Shown here piece by piece: positions 6,204 through 13,432 of a stretch of 21,387 nt of DNA. Made by a program: the position numbers and the translations under genes. The notes beneath the pieces were generated by a model that saw only the letters and a program-made list of their open reading frames with translations, was not told the DNA's origin and did not search any database. Source of the DNA: an uncultured Eubacteriales bacterium (lineage in GTDB: Bacteria > Bacillota > Clostridia > Oscillospirales > Acutalibacteraceae); contig CAKTVV010000029.1 in assembly GCA_934630515.1 (NCBI GenBank), forward strand, positions 1-21,387, read 5' to 3'. Numbering within the stretch: position 1 is the first letter of the stretch; every line of letters starts with the position of its first letter.

Positions 6204-6240
6204 GTGGTCCGTCGGAGCATGTGTCTCACGCTCCTCCCAC
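6204..6240 (-). promoter_or_regulatory. Candidate L1-binding site in the rplK leader
   Basis: Minus strand: GTGGGAGGAGC (6240-6230) pairs with GCTCC-GACGGA-CCAC (6218-6204). This gives GTGG/CCAC and GAGC/GCTC stems around an asymmetric internal loop, like the L1 site of 23S rRNA and of known L11-L1 leaders. Just upstream, GCCGGA/TCCGGC (6259-6242) forms a perfect hairpin, and GCTCCC (6275-6270) could compete for the GGGAG strand, so two alternative folds are possible. Confidence 0.65.
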
Positions 6241-6308
6241 AGCCGGAAGAGTGTCCGGCGCACGGGTAAGGGAGCAGCCGCCCCCGTACTTTCTGTTCTT
6301 GCGGCGGA

Positions 6309-6830
6309 TCAGTCCATCCGCTCCACCTGATCCAGCTCCAGCTCCACCGAGGTCTCCCGACCGAACATGGAGATGGTGACCTTGACCATGTTTTTCTCCT
6401 GGTCGATCTCCTCCACCACGCCGGAGAAATTCTCCAGCGGGCCGTCCGTGATATGCACGGTATCGCCCACGGAGTAATCGACCACGACTTCCTTTTTCTC
6501 CACGCCGAGATTCGCAAGCTCCTGCTCGGTCAGCGGCACGGGCTTGCCGTTGGGACCCACGAAGCCGGTGCAGCCCCGCACATTGCGCACCACAAACCAG
6601 CTGTCATCGGTCATCACCATCTTCACCAGCACATAGCCGGGGAAGATCTTGCGCTCCACTTCCTTGCGCACGCCGTCCTTGACCTCGGACACCATCTCGG
6701 TGGGGATCCGCACCTCCCGGATCCAATCCTGCAGATGTCGGTTTTCGACGATCTTTTCCAGATTGGTGGCTACCTTGTTTTCATAGCCCGAGAAGGTGTG
6801 TACCACATACCATTTTGCCTGTTCATCCAT
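6309..6830 (-). CDS. nusG: Transcription termination/antitermination factor NusG
   Basis: NusG binds the clamp of RNA polymerase; it modulates elongation, pausing and Rho, and helps couple transcription to translation. The 173-residue product shows the NGN domain (WYVVHTFSGYENKVATNLEK at its start, then the IFPGYVLV core) and a KOW domain (about 119-171, VGDTVHITDGPLENFSG). ATG at 6830 follows TAAAGGAG. The gene is 15 bases after secE, the standard secE-nusG order, and precedes rplK. Confidence 0.98.
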   Translation of the reverse strand: MDEQAKWYVVHTFSGYENKVATNLEKIVENRHLQDWIREVRIPTEMVSEVKDGVRKEVERKIFPGYVLVKMVMTDDSWFVVRNVRGCTGFVGPNGKPVPLTEQELANLGVEKKEVVVDYSVGDTVHITDGPLENFSGVVEEIDQEKNMVKVTISMFGRETSVELELDQVERMD

Positions 6831-6845
6831 CGTGCCACCGCTCCT

Positions 6846-7283
6846 TTACAGATTGAGGAGCAGGTTGACCAACTGACCCAGACCCATATCCACCACGATG
6901 ATGATGACTGCCGTCAGGGCGCACATCGCCAGCGTCACGCCGGTATTCTTGACCACCGACGGGAAGGTGGGCCATACGATTTTCTTGAACTCGCCCTTGG
7001 TATCCCGGAAGAACTTGGAGACCTTCGCCGGAATGACGGGGATGTTCTCTGCCTTGCATTTGGCACGGCCGACCAGATACAGCACCAGACCCAGGATGAA
7101 CGCCACCACGGCGATCAGGAAGACTACCTTCCCGGTGCTGAGGTTCGCTTTGTCAAAAAAGGTCTGCACATAGCCGCCGAACCCGAGATCCTTCATTTTG
7201 GAGAACAGATCCAGATTGCTGAGGAACAGAATCAAAGCGGTCAGAAAGCCGCCCACCAGGAAAATAAATCCCCATAAGATCAT
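6846..7283 (-). CDS. secE: Preprotein translocase subunit SecE, three-TM form
   Basis: SecE clamps SecY in the protein-conducting channel. The conserved part is at the C-terminus: amphipathic helix KFFRDTKGEFKKIVWPT (90-106) and a membrane helix (about 115-136). Ahead of it are two further hydrophobic segments (about 2-23 and 52-72), giving 145 residues, about twice the usual Firmicutes SecE of 60-75 residues with one membrane helix. The layout resembles enterobacterial three-helix SecE. The start at 7283 is firm: CAGGAGG lies just upstream, and the rpmG stop is only 30 bases away. Position between rpmG and nusG confirms the assignment. Confidence 0.95.
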   Translation of the reverse strand: MILWGFIFLVGGFLTALILFLSNLDLFSKMKDLGFGGYVQTFFDKANLSTGKVVFLIAVVAFILGLVLYLVGRAKCKAENIPVIPAKVSKFFRDTKGEFKKIVWPTFPSVVKNTGVTLAMCALTAVIIIVVDMGLGQLVNLLLNL

Positions 7284-7313
7284 GCTGTTTTCCTCCTGTC
7301 ACACATTCTCCGA

Positions 7314-7475
7314 TTACTTCGTCTCCCGATGAGCGGTGTGCTTGCGGCAGAAGCGGCAATACTTGCTCATTTCCAGACGATCGGGGTCGTTCTGCTTGTT
7401 CTTCGTGGTGTTGTAGTTGCGCTGCTTGCACTCGGTGCAGGCGAGGGTGATCTTGACTCTCTTGCCATTTTTCAT
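7314..7475 (-). CDS. rpmG: 50S ribosomal protein L33, zinc-binding type
   Basis: L33 is a small protein near the ribosomal E site. The 53-residue product begins MKNGKRVKITLACTEC and has two CxxC pairs (Cys13/Cys16 and Cys40/Cys43) that would bind one zinc ion; zinc-free L33 paralogues lack them. ATG at 7475 follows GGAGGT. It is the first gene of the operon, as in the rpmG-secE-nusG order of Bacillus and Clostridia, and is driven by the promoter at 7596-7625. Confidence 0.97.
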   Translation of the reverse strand: MKNGKRVKITLACTECKQRNYNTTKNKQNDPDRLEMSKYCRFCRKHTAHRETK

Positions 7476-7745
7476 AACGGTACCTCCATTGGCTTACCAG
7501 AAGCCGGATATTTGTGAACCTCCCTCACGGCCTTGCGGCAGGGGCTGCGCCCCAAAAAAGGACACAAAAAATAAACCCCCTATGAGGTATTTCCTAATAT
7601 ACCACAGTTGTCCCCCATAAGTCAAGCATTTTTTCATAAAATGCCGGTATTTTTGGCGTTTCTTTTCCGATGGCGGGCATATGGGGGTCGGCGCTGCCCA
7701 CTGCCACAAGATGTAGTATCCGCCCGGAGCGGACGCAGCAGAGGA
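7476..7745 (-). other. Leader and intergenic region upstream of rpmG
   Basis: No gene seen. The promoter at 7596-7625 leaves a leader of about 115 bases that contains a GGGGC-GCA-GCCCC hairpin preceded by a run of T and a GCCGCAAGGCCGTG stretch, without a recognised protein-binding site. Between the promoter and the hydrogenase terminator a small TCCGC/GCGGA dyad lies at about 7720-7734. Confidence 0.5.
7596..7625 (-). promoter_or_regulatory. Sigma-A promoter of the rpmG-rplL operon
   Basis: Minus strand TTGACT (7625-7620), 18-base spacer, TATATT (7601-7596). It is the only good promoter between the hydrogenase operon and rpmG, so it most likely drives rpmG-secE-nusG-rplK-rplA. Confidence 0.8.
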
Positions 7746-7776
7746 CAGGGGCGCCGTCCGCCGGACGGCGCCCCTG
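7746..7776 (-). terminator. Hairpin at the end of the hydrogenase operon
   Basis: A perfect 14-base-pair GC-rich stem with a 3-base loop (7746-7759 with 7763-7776), 21 bases after the hydA stop. No T-run follows on the minus strand, so it may act as an RNA 3'-end stabiliser or a Rho-assisted terminator rather than a classic intrinsic terminator. On the plus strand a T5 lies about 12 bases past it. Confidence 0.6.
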
Positions 7777-7796
7777 CTCGGTTCGGTTTTTACCCT

Positions 7797-9548
7797 TTAG
7801 CGGAACTTTTTCCGTGCCACATAGTGGGTGTGCAGGATCTCGTGCGCCTTATGCCCGCCGATCTCGCCCAGATAATCCGCATAGACCGTCTTGACGGTGG
7901 GATTCTCATGGGATTTCCGCAGGGGCATCGCCGCATCCTGATCGTACAGCGCCTTGGCACGCATCGCCTTCAGGTCGAATACGTTCAGCACGCTGGCGGG
8001 CTGGATGGGCTGGCCGCCGCCGGTGACGCAGCCGCCGGGGCAGCACATGATCTCCACAAAGGTCCAGGGGGCGGTGCCGTCCTGGATCTTAGACATCACA
8101 TAGTTGGCGTTGGCGATGCCGCTGGCGACCGCCACCTTGATCTCCTGTCCGGCGATGGTGTAGGTGGCCTCCTTCAGCCCCTTGGTGCCCCGGACCTCCC
8201 GGAACTCCACCGCCTCGTTGGACTGACCGGTGAGCCAATCGTTGGCGGTGCGCAGCGCCGCCTCCATCACGCCGCCGGTGGCGCCGAAGATGACCGCAGC
8301 GCCGGTGCTTTCGCCCAGCAGCTCGTCAAAGGTCTCGTCCGCCAGATAGGTGAACTTGATGCCCGCCCGGTCGATCATCCGAGCCAGCTCCCGGGTGGTG
8401 ATGGAGATATCCACATCCGGCAGACCGTTCTCGGTCAGCTCCTCCCGTGCTACCTCGAATTTCTTGGCGGTGCAGGGCATAACGGACACGGACACGATCT
8501 TCTCCGGGTCGATGCCGTTCTTTTCGGCGTAGTAGGTTTTGATCAGCCCGCCCATCATATTCTGGGGGGATTTGCAGGAGGACAGGTGACCGATCTGATC
8601 GGGATAATACAGCTCGCAGAACTTGACCCAGCCGGGAGAGCAGGAGGTGATCATGGGCAGGGTGCCGCCGGTCTTGATCCGCTCTACCAGCTCGTTGGCC
8701 TCCTCCACGATGGTGAAGTCCGCCGCACAGTCGGTGTCGAACACCTGATCAAAGCCTAGACGGCGCAGCGCCGCCACCATCTTGCCCTCCACGTTGGTGC
8801 CGATGGGCAGGCCGAATTCCTCGCCCAGCGCCGCCCGCACGGCAGGGGCGGTCTGCACGATGACGATCTTCTCCGGATCGTTCAGGGCGTCCCATACCTT
8901 GGCGGTGTCGTCCCGCTCCTGCAGGGCGCCGGTGGGGCAATGGGTGATGCACTGACCGCAGGAGACGCAGGGAGTCTCGTCCAGCGGCTTTTCAAAGGCG
9001 CAGGCGATGTGGGTGTCGATGCCCCGGTCGTTGGCGCCGATGACGGATACAAACTGCTGCTTGCAGGCGGCCACGCAGCGACGGCAGAGGATGCACTTGT
9101 TGTTATCCCGCACCAGATGGGGGGCGGAGGTGTCCAGCTCGTAGTGGGGGCGGAAGCCGTCATACTGACCGCTGTCCTCCACGCCGTAGTCCCGGCACAT
9201 CTTCTGCAGCTCGCAGTTGGTGGAGCGCACGCAGGAGAGGCACTTCTTCTCGTGGGTGGAGAGGATCAGCTCCAGCGTGGTGCGGCGGCAATCCTGCACC
9301 TTTTTGGAGTTGGCGGTCACCTCCATACCCTCGCTGACCGGATAGACGCAAGCGGTCACCAGCCGGGCGGGACGTCCGCCCTCGCTGGCCTCCACCACGC
9401 AGATGCGGCAGGCGCCGATCTCATTGATCTCTTTCAGAAAGCACAGAGTGGGGATCTCCACGCCGGCATAGCGGGCTGCCTCCAGAATGGTCGAGCCCTT
9501 AGGCACGCTGACCGCAATGCCGTTGATCTTTACATTTACCATATCCAT
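7797..9548 (-). CDS. hydA: [FeFe] hydrogenase catalytic subunit HydA (HndD-like)
   Basis: Catalytic subunit of the NAD-linked, probably ferredoxin-coupled [FeFe] hydrogenase; reversibly reduces protons to H2 in the cytoplasm. The 583-residue chain shows, in order: [2Fe-2S] domain (Cys36, 47, 50, 67), His/Cys cluster (His99, Cys103, 106, 112), two [4Fe-4S] clusters (Cys152-162 and Cys194-204), then the H-cluster domain with L1 TSCSPGW (301-307), L2 MPCTAKKFE (357-365) and L3 EIMCCPGGCVTGGGQP (499-514), and the small-subunit-like tail (about 525-583). Length fits HydA of trimeric/tetrameric enzymes. ATG at 9548 follows AAAGGAG at a rather long spacing; ATG at 9542 is an alternative. It is the last gene of the operon, 20 bases after hydB. 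Confidence 0.96.
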   Translation of the reverse strand: MDMVNVKINGIAVSVPKGSTILEAARYAGVEIPTLCFLKEINEIGACRICVVEASEGGRPARLVTACVYPVSEGMEVTANSKKVQDCRRTTLELILSTHEKKCLSCVRSTNCELQKMCRDYGVEDSGQYDGFRPHYELDTSAPHLVRDNNKCILCRRCVAACKQQFVSVIGANDRGIDTHIACAFEKPLDETPCVSCGQCITHCPTGALQERDDTAKVWDALNDPEKIVIVQTAPAVRAALGEEFGLPIGTNVEGKMVAALRRLGFDQVFDTDCAADFTIVEEANELVERIKTGGTLPMITSCSPGWVKFCELYYPDQIGHLSSCKSPQNMMGGLIKTYYAEKNGIDPEKIVSVSVMPCTAKKFEVAREELTENGLPDVDISITTRELARMIDRAGIKFTYLADETFDELLGESTGAAVIFGATGGVMEAALRTANDWLTGQSNEAVEFREVRGTKGLKEATYTIAGQEIKVAVASGIANANYVMSKIQDGTAPWTFVEIMCCPGGCVTGGGQPIQPASVLNVFDLKAMRAKALYDQDAAMPLRKSHENPTVKTVYADYLGEIGGHKAHEILHTHYVARKKFR

Positions 9549-9568
9549 AATCTGTCCACACTCCTTTC

Positions 9569-11386
9569 TTACTGCTTGCTGATGGCCTTGAACTTACAGT
9601 TCGCCATACAGGCGCCGCACTTGACGCACTTGGACGGGTCGATCGCATAGCTGGGCAGCTTGTGACCGGGAGCGACGTAATCGGTCTTATGGATGGTGTC
9701 CACCGGGCAATTCCGGGCGCACATACCGCAGCCGATGCACTTATCCTGATCGATGGTGAAGGTCAGCAGGTGCTTGCACACGCCGGCGGGGCAGGTCTTA
9801 TCCACCACGTGCGCCACATACTCCTCCCGGAAGAACTTGAGGGTCGCCAGCACCGGGTTGGGCGCCGTCTGACCCAGACCGCACAGGGAGTTCTGCTTAA
9901 TGTAATAGCACAGATGCTCCAGCTCGTCGATGTCCTCCAGCGTGCCCTTGCCGTCGGTGATCTTGTTGAGCTTCTCCAGCAGGCGCTTGGTGCCCACCCG
10001 GCAGGGGGTGCACTTGCCGCAGGATTCGTCCACGGTGAACTCCAGGAAGAACTTCGCCATATCCACCATGCAGGTGTCCTCGTCCATGACGATCAGACCG
10101 CCGGAGCCCATCATGCAGCCGATGGCGGTGAGGTTATCGTAGTCCACCGGGGTGTCGATGAGGGATGCCGGGATACAGCCGCCGGAGGGGCCGCCGGTCT
10201 GGGCGGCTTTGAACTTCTTGCCGTTGGGGATGCCGCCGCCGATGTCCTCGATGATCTCCCGCAGGGTGGTGCCCATGGGGATCTCCACCAGACCGGTGTG
10301 CTTGATCTTGCCGCCCAGAGCGAACACCTTGGTGCCCTTGGACTTTTCGGTGCCCATGGAGGCGAACCAGTCGGCGCCCCGCAGAATGATCTGGGGCACG
10401 TTGGCGAAGGTCTCCACGTTGTTTTCGACCGTGGGGCAGCCGAACAGACCCTTGACCGCCGGATAGGGCGGACGGGGACGGGGCTCGCCCCGGTTGCCCT
10501 CGATGGAGGTCATCAGCGCCGTCTCCTCGCCGCACACGAAGGCGCCGGCGCCCAGACGGATATGCAGATCAAAATCGAAGCCGGAGCCAAAGATGTCCTT
10601 ACCCAGCAGACCGTATTCCCGGGCCTGATCGATGGCGATCTGCAGCCGGGCCACGGCGATGGGATACTCCGCCCGGACGTATACATAGCCCTCGGTGGCG
10701 CCGATGGCGTAGCCGGCGATCGCCATGGCTTCGATCACGCTGTGGGGGTCGCCCTCCAGCACCGAGCGATCCATGAATGCGCCCGGGTCGCCCTCGTCGG
10801 CGTTGCAGACCACATATTTCTGGGGCGCCTTGTTGGGGGCGCACAGCGCCCACTTGCGGCCGGTGGGGAAGCCGCCGCCGCCACGGCCCCGCAGGCCGGA
10901 ATCGGTGATGGTCTTGATGACATCCTCGGGGGTCATCTCGGTCAGCACCTTGCCCAGAGCGGCATAGCCGTCCATGGCGATGTATTCGTCGATATTCTCC
11001 GGGTTGATAACGCCGCAGTTACGCAGCACCACCCGGTTCTGGGTTTTGTAGAATGCCGTGTCGCCCAGCGCCACATTTCCCTCCACCGGCTCGTCGGAGC
11101 CGGTGTCGTTGTATACCAGCCGCTCCACGATGCGGCCCTTGAGCAGATGCTCCTCGACGATCTCCGCCACGTCGTCCGCCGTCACCCGGCTGTAGAAGGT
11201 GCCGTCGGGGTGGACGATGACCACCGGTCCCAGAGCGCACAGACCGAAGCAGCCGGTCTGCACGATCTTCACTTCATTTTCCAGACCGCATTCCGCCAGA
11301 TGGTCGGCAAACGCCTGCTGGATCGCCTTACTGCCCGAGGAGGTACAGCCGGTACCGCCGCAGATCAGAACATGTGCACGAATCAT
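9569..11386 (-). CDS. hydB: Hydrogenase NAD(H)/FMN subunit HydB (NuoF/HndC-like)
   Basis: Flavoprotein subunit that binds FMN and NAD(H) and is the proposed site of electron bifurcation in HydABC enzymes. The 605 residues show an N-terminal thioredoxin-like [2Fe-2S] domain (Cys9, 14, 46, 50), the NuoF core with GLRGRGGGGFPTG (164-176) and NADEGDPGAF (195-204), an SLBB-type segment (about 345-395), the NuoF [4Fe-4S] site (Cys456, 459, 462, 502) and a C-terminal two-cluster ferredoxin domain (Cys550-560, Cys587-597). This fusion is typical of HydB/HndC and not of complex I NuoF. ATG at 11386 follows GAAGGAGG. It lies between the HndB-like gene and hydA. Confidence 0.96.
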   Translation of the reverse strand: MIRAHVLICGGTGCTSSGSKAIQQAFADHLAECGLENEVKIVQTGCFGLCALGPVVIVHPDGTFYSRVTADDVAEIVEEHLLKGRIVERLVYNDTGSDEPVEGNVALGDTAFYKTQNRVVLRNCGVINPENIDEYIAMDGYAALGKVLTEMTPEDVIKTITDSGLRGRGGGGFPTGRKWALCAPNKAPQKYVVCNADEGDPGAFMDRSVLEGDPHSVIEAMAIAGYAIGATEGYVYVRAEYPIAVARLQIAIDQAREYGLLGKDIFGSGFDFDLHIRLGAGAFVCGEETALMTSIEGNRGEPRPRPPYPAVKGLFGCPTVENNVETFANVPQIILRGADWFASMGTEKSKGTKVFALGGKIKHTGLVEIPMGTTLREIIEDIGGGIPNGKKFKAAQTGGPSGGCIPASLIDTPVDYDNLTAIGCMMGSGGLIVMDEDTCMVDMAKFFLEFTVDESCGKCTPCRVGTKRLLEKLNKITDGKGTLEDIDELEHLCYYIKQNSLCGLGQTAPNPVLATLKFFREEYVAHVVDKTCPAGVCKHLLTFTIDQDKCIGCGMCARNCPVDTIHKTDYVAPGHKLPSYAIDPSKCVKCGACMANCKFKAISKQ

Positions 11387-11407
11387 GTTTGTTATCCTCC
11401 TTCGCTG

Positions 11408-11779
11408 TTATGCCTGGTACGCCCCGATGGTGTATTCCGCCACCGGCTTGCCGCCCTTGAGATGCTCCTCGACGATCCGGGCGACCTTGTCGGCGGTCAT
11501 TTTCACATAGGTGACTTTATCCTTGCCCGCCTCAAAGACCTCCACCACCGGCTCGAACTGGCAGATGCCGATGCAGCCGGTCTGGGTCACGGTGATGCTG
11601 CCGGACAGGCCCGCCGCCTCCACCTGCTCCACAAAGGCGTTCAGCACCGGGCGGGCGCCGGCGGCGATGCCGCAGGTGGCCATGCCCACCACGACCCGCT
11701 TTTCCCCGCTGCCCTCCCGCAGAGCGACCTTACTTTGCATTCTTTCCTTGATTGCCTGGAGTTCTGCTAACGATTTCAT
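11408..11779 (-). CDS. hndB: HndB-like thioredoxin-fold [2Fe-2S] hydrogenase subunit
   Basis: A 123-residue protein of the HndB family, a small accessory subunit of tetrameric NAD(P)-linked [FeFe] hydrogenases. The C-terminal two thirds have the thioredoxin-like [2Fe-2S] fold: VVVGMATCGIAAGARPVL (Cys36) and TQTGCIGICQFEP (Cys69, Cys73). Only three cysteines stand in the usual four positions, with Gly41 where NuoE-type domains have the second Cys. I believe this is common in HndB, but it leaves the cluster ligation open. ATG at 11779 follows GAAAGGAAG. The gene is 21 bases upstream of hydB and 44 bases after the GHKL ATPase. Confidence 0.9.
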   Translation of the reverse strand: MKSLAELQAIKERMQSKVALREGSGEKRVVVGMATCGIAAGARPVLNAFVEQVEAAGLSGSITVTQTGCIGICQFEPVVEVFEAGKDKVTYVKMTADKVARIVEEHLKGGKPVAEYTIGAYQA

Positions 11780-11823
11780 AAGGGTTCTTCCTTTCTAATG
11801 ATTTCTGAATTTGTATCCCACGA

Positions 11824-12372
11824 TCATCCGGCGTATTGCTCCCGCAGATGATCCCGAATCCACTGTAATACCTCGTAGCTGTTGAGGGGGACCTCCTCCA
11901 GCACCGTCCGCAGTTCCCGGGTGTCCAGCGTTACCGGCGGGCGTTCCGGTCGCCGGTGCTCCAGCCGAAAGTCTGTGTCCGGGTGCCCCTGAATGAGGGT
12001 CACCATCGTCTCCGCCACGTCCCCCAGAGGCAGGCAGTCGATGTGACGGAGGTGAAACACCGCCTCCACCACCGTACCGTGATCGTCGGGGTGGTCGGCC
12101 GCCGCCCGGGAGGTCACCGTCAGCCTGCCGCCGGTCTGCTCTGCCTCCAGCTTGAGCAGCGGCAGCCCCATGCCCACCTTGCGGGTGGTGCGGGAGGTGC
12201 AGAAGGGATCGGTGACCCGCGCCACCGTCGCCGCATCCATACCGCAGCCGTCGTCGGTGATGGTCAGGGTGCGGGTGTCGGCGGTATCCACCAGACGGAT
12301 CTGGGTGAGGGTCGCCCCCGCCCGCACGGAGTTTTCGGCAATATCCAGAATGTTGAGTGCCAGTTCCTTCAT
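11824..12372 (-). CDS. Stand-alone GHKL (HATPase_c) ATP-binding protein
   Basis: A 182-residue protein with a GHKL ATPase fold and no dimerisation/phosphoacceptor histidine domain, so it is not a complete histidine kinase. Visible: N-box NILDIAENSVRAGA (7-20, Glu13/Asn14), G1 TDDGCGMD (39-46) and G2 TTRKVGMGLPLLK (62-74). The C-terminal part (about 105-182) has no motif I know. Families like this often sit directly before hndB-hydB-hydA in anaerobes; their role is unproven. ATG at 12372 overlaps the PHP stop by four bases (ATGA), so translation is probably coupled. Inference: it could phosphorylate or bind a partner encoded in the same cassette. Confidence 0.88.
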   Translation of the reverse strand: MKELALNILDIAENSVRAGATLTQIRLVDTADTRTLTITDDGCGMDAATVARVTDPFCTSRTTRKVGMGLPLLKLEAEQTGGRLTVTSRAAADHPDDHGTVVEAVFHLRHIDCLPLGDVAETMVTLIQGHPDTDFRLEHRRPERPPVTLDTRELRTVLEEVPLNSYEVLQWIRDHLREQYAG

Positions 12373-13109
12373 GACCGTCCGTCCCCCTGCAGGGCGGCGA
12401 TCAGCTGCCGCCGCACCGTGTCGTCGTCCGCTGCCCCGCCGGGCAGCTCGATGTATCGCTCCTTATCCCGGATATGCCACAGGTAATGGGCATCGCTGCT
12501 CACCACCACCCGGGTCTCCGGCGTCAGATATCGCTGCCGGTATGCCGGCTCGTTGGCGCCGTCCGCCAGCTCCACGCAGGGAAACACCGGCGCTGCGGGC
12601 AGACACCCCAGCACCGCCGTCACGCTGTTGGCAGGGCGGTCGATGTGGGCTGGATAGCCGATGCCGCCGCAGCCTGCCGTCAGACCGGGCACCTCCTCCA
12701 AGGGGATGGCGGTGGCATTGGTGAGCAGATCCGGCTCACAGCCGATCACCCGATCCTCCTCGTCCACCAGCAGCTGCTCCCCGAAGATGTCCGGGCGGTT
12801 GGGGATCCGCACCCGGCGGGCGTCCACCAGCCGGTCGAATTCCAGCGCCCCCTCCAGAGTGGCGAACAGACACACCATGTGAATATCCTCCGCCGTGGTC
12901 AGCTCCATCCCCGCCACCGGCAGAATGCCATAGCGGGGCGCCAGCGCAAAAAACGCCGGGCAGTTGCGGCAGGTGTTATGGTCGGTCAGCGCCATCATCT
13001 GCAGACCCGCCAGCGCCCCCATGCCGGCGATGTTGCCGGGGGTGGCGTCCCCGTCCCCGCAGGGAGACAGACAGGAGTGGATATGCAGATCGTAATAGTA
13101 GCGGTTCAC
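12369..13109 (-). CDS. PHP-domain metallohydrolase
   Basis: A 246-residue protein consisting of a PHP (polymerase and histidinol phosphatase) domain, a trinuclear-metal phosphoesterase fold. The expected ligands are all visible: His9 and His11 (YDLHIHSCLS), Asp43-His44 (LTDHNT), Glu69 (GMELTT), His77, His155 (YPAHID), Asp206 and His208 (SSDAHYL). Extra cysteines (Cys13, 17, 47, 50) are clustered near the N-terminus. The start is a GTG at 13109 that overlaps the preceding TGA (GTGA) and has no good ribosome binding site, so it relies on translational coupling. Substrate unknown; a phosphoprotein or nucleotide phosphatase role in this cassette is inference only. Confidence 0.9.
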   Translation of the reverse strand: MNRYYYDLHIHSCLSPCGDGDATPGNIAGMGALAGLQMMALTDHNTCRNCPAFFALAPRYGILPVAGMELTTAEDIHMVCLFATLEGALEFDRLVDARRVRIPNRPDIFGEQLLVDEEDRVIGCEPDLLTNATAIPLEEVPGLTAGCGGIGYPAHIDRPANSVTAVLGCLPAAPVFPCVELADGANEPAYRQRYLTPETRVVVSSDAHYLWHIRDKERYIELPGGAADDDTVRRQLIAALQGDGRS

Positions 13110-13432
13110 AGCACGTCGCGCAGCCGCAGGGCGGTCTCGTAGGCGCTCAGCGGGCTTTGCAGGAGATTGATCCCCTTTTGCGCCGCCAGCGCCGCAACCC
13201 CCTCGTCCGGCTCCACGCCCTCCGCCAGCAGGATGCAGGACACATCCGCCAGCAGCGCCACCGCTACGATGTTTTGGTTGGACATAATGGTGATCCAGGC
13301 GTCGCCCCCGTGGGCACGCCCCATCACCCAGCTGAGCAGGTCGCCCATGTAGCCGCCGGTCACCTCCCGCTCTCCGGCGGGCAGCGCCGCCGCCCGCCAG
13401 CCGGTGGCTTCCGCCAATGCCCGTACTGTCAT
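13106..13432 (-). CDS. DRTGG-domain-like protein, second copy
   Basis: A 108-residue protein related to the DRTGG proteins that accompany hydrogenase clusters. The core VTGGYMGDLLSWVMGRAHGG parallels the CGSDMMSDVLAYVKD core of the protein at 15165-15527, and both share a following alternation of hydrophobic strands and helices. Activity is unknown; DRTGG domains occur beside CBS domains and in phosphotransacetylase N-termini, which suggests ligand sensing. ATG at 13432 follows AAAGGAGG; a longer upstream frame overlaps the HydS-like gene and is rejected. It overlaps the gene on each side by four bases. Confidence 0.82.
   Translation of the reverse strand: MTVRALAEATGWRAAALPAGEREVTGGYMGDLLSWVMGRAHGGDAWITIMSNQNIVAVALLADVSCILLAEGVEPDEGVAALAAQKGINLLQSPLSAYETALRLRDVL

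Noticed and set aside
9662..11770. 702-residue plus-strand open frame
   Set aside because: It is antisense to hydB and hndB, a product of high GC third-position bias; no family is recognisable.
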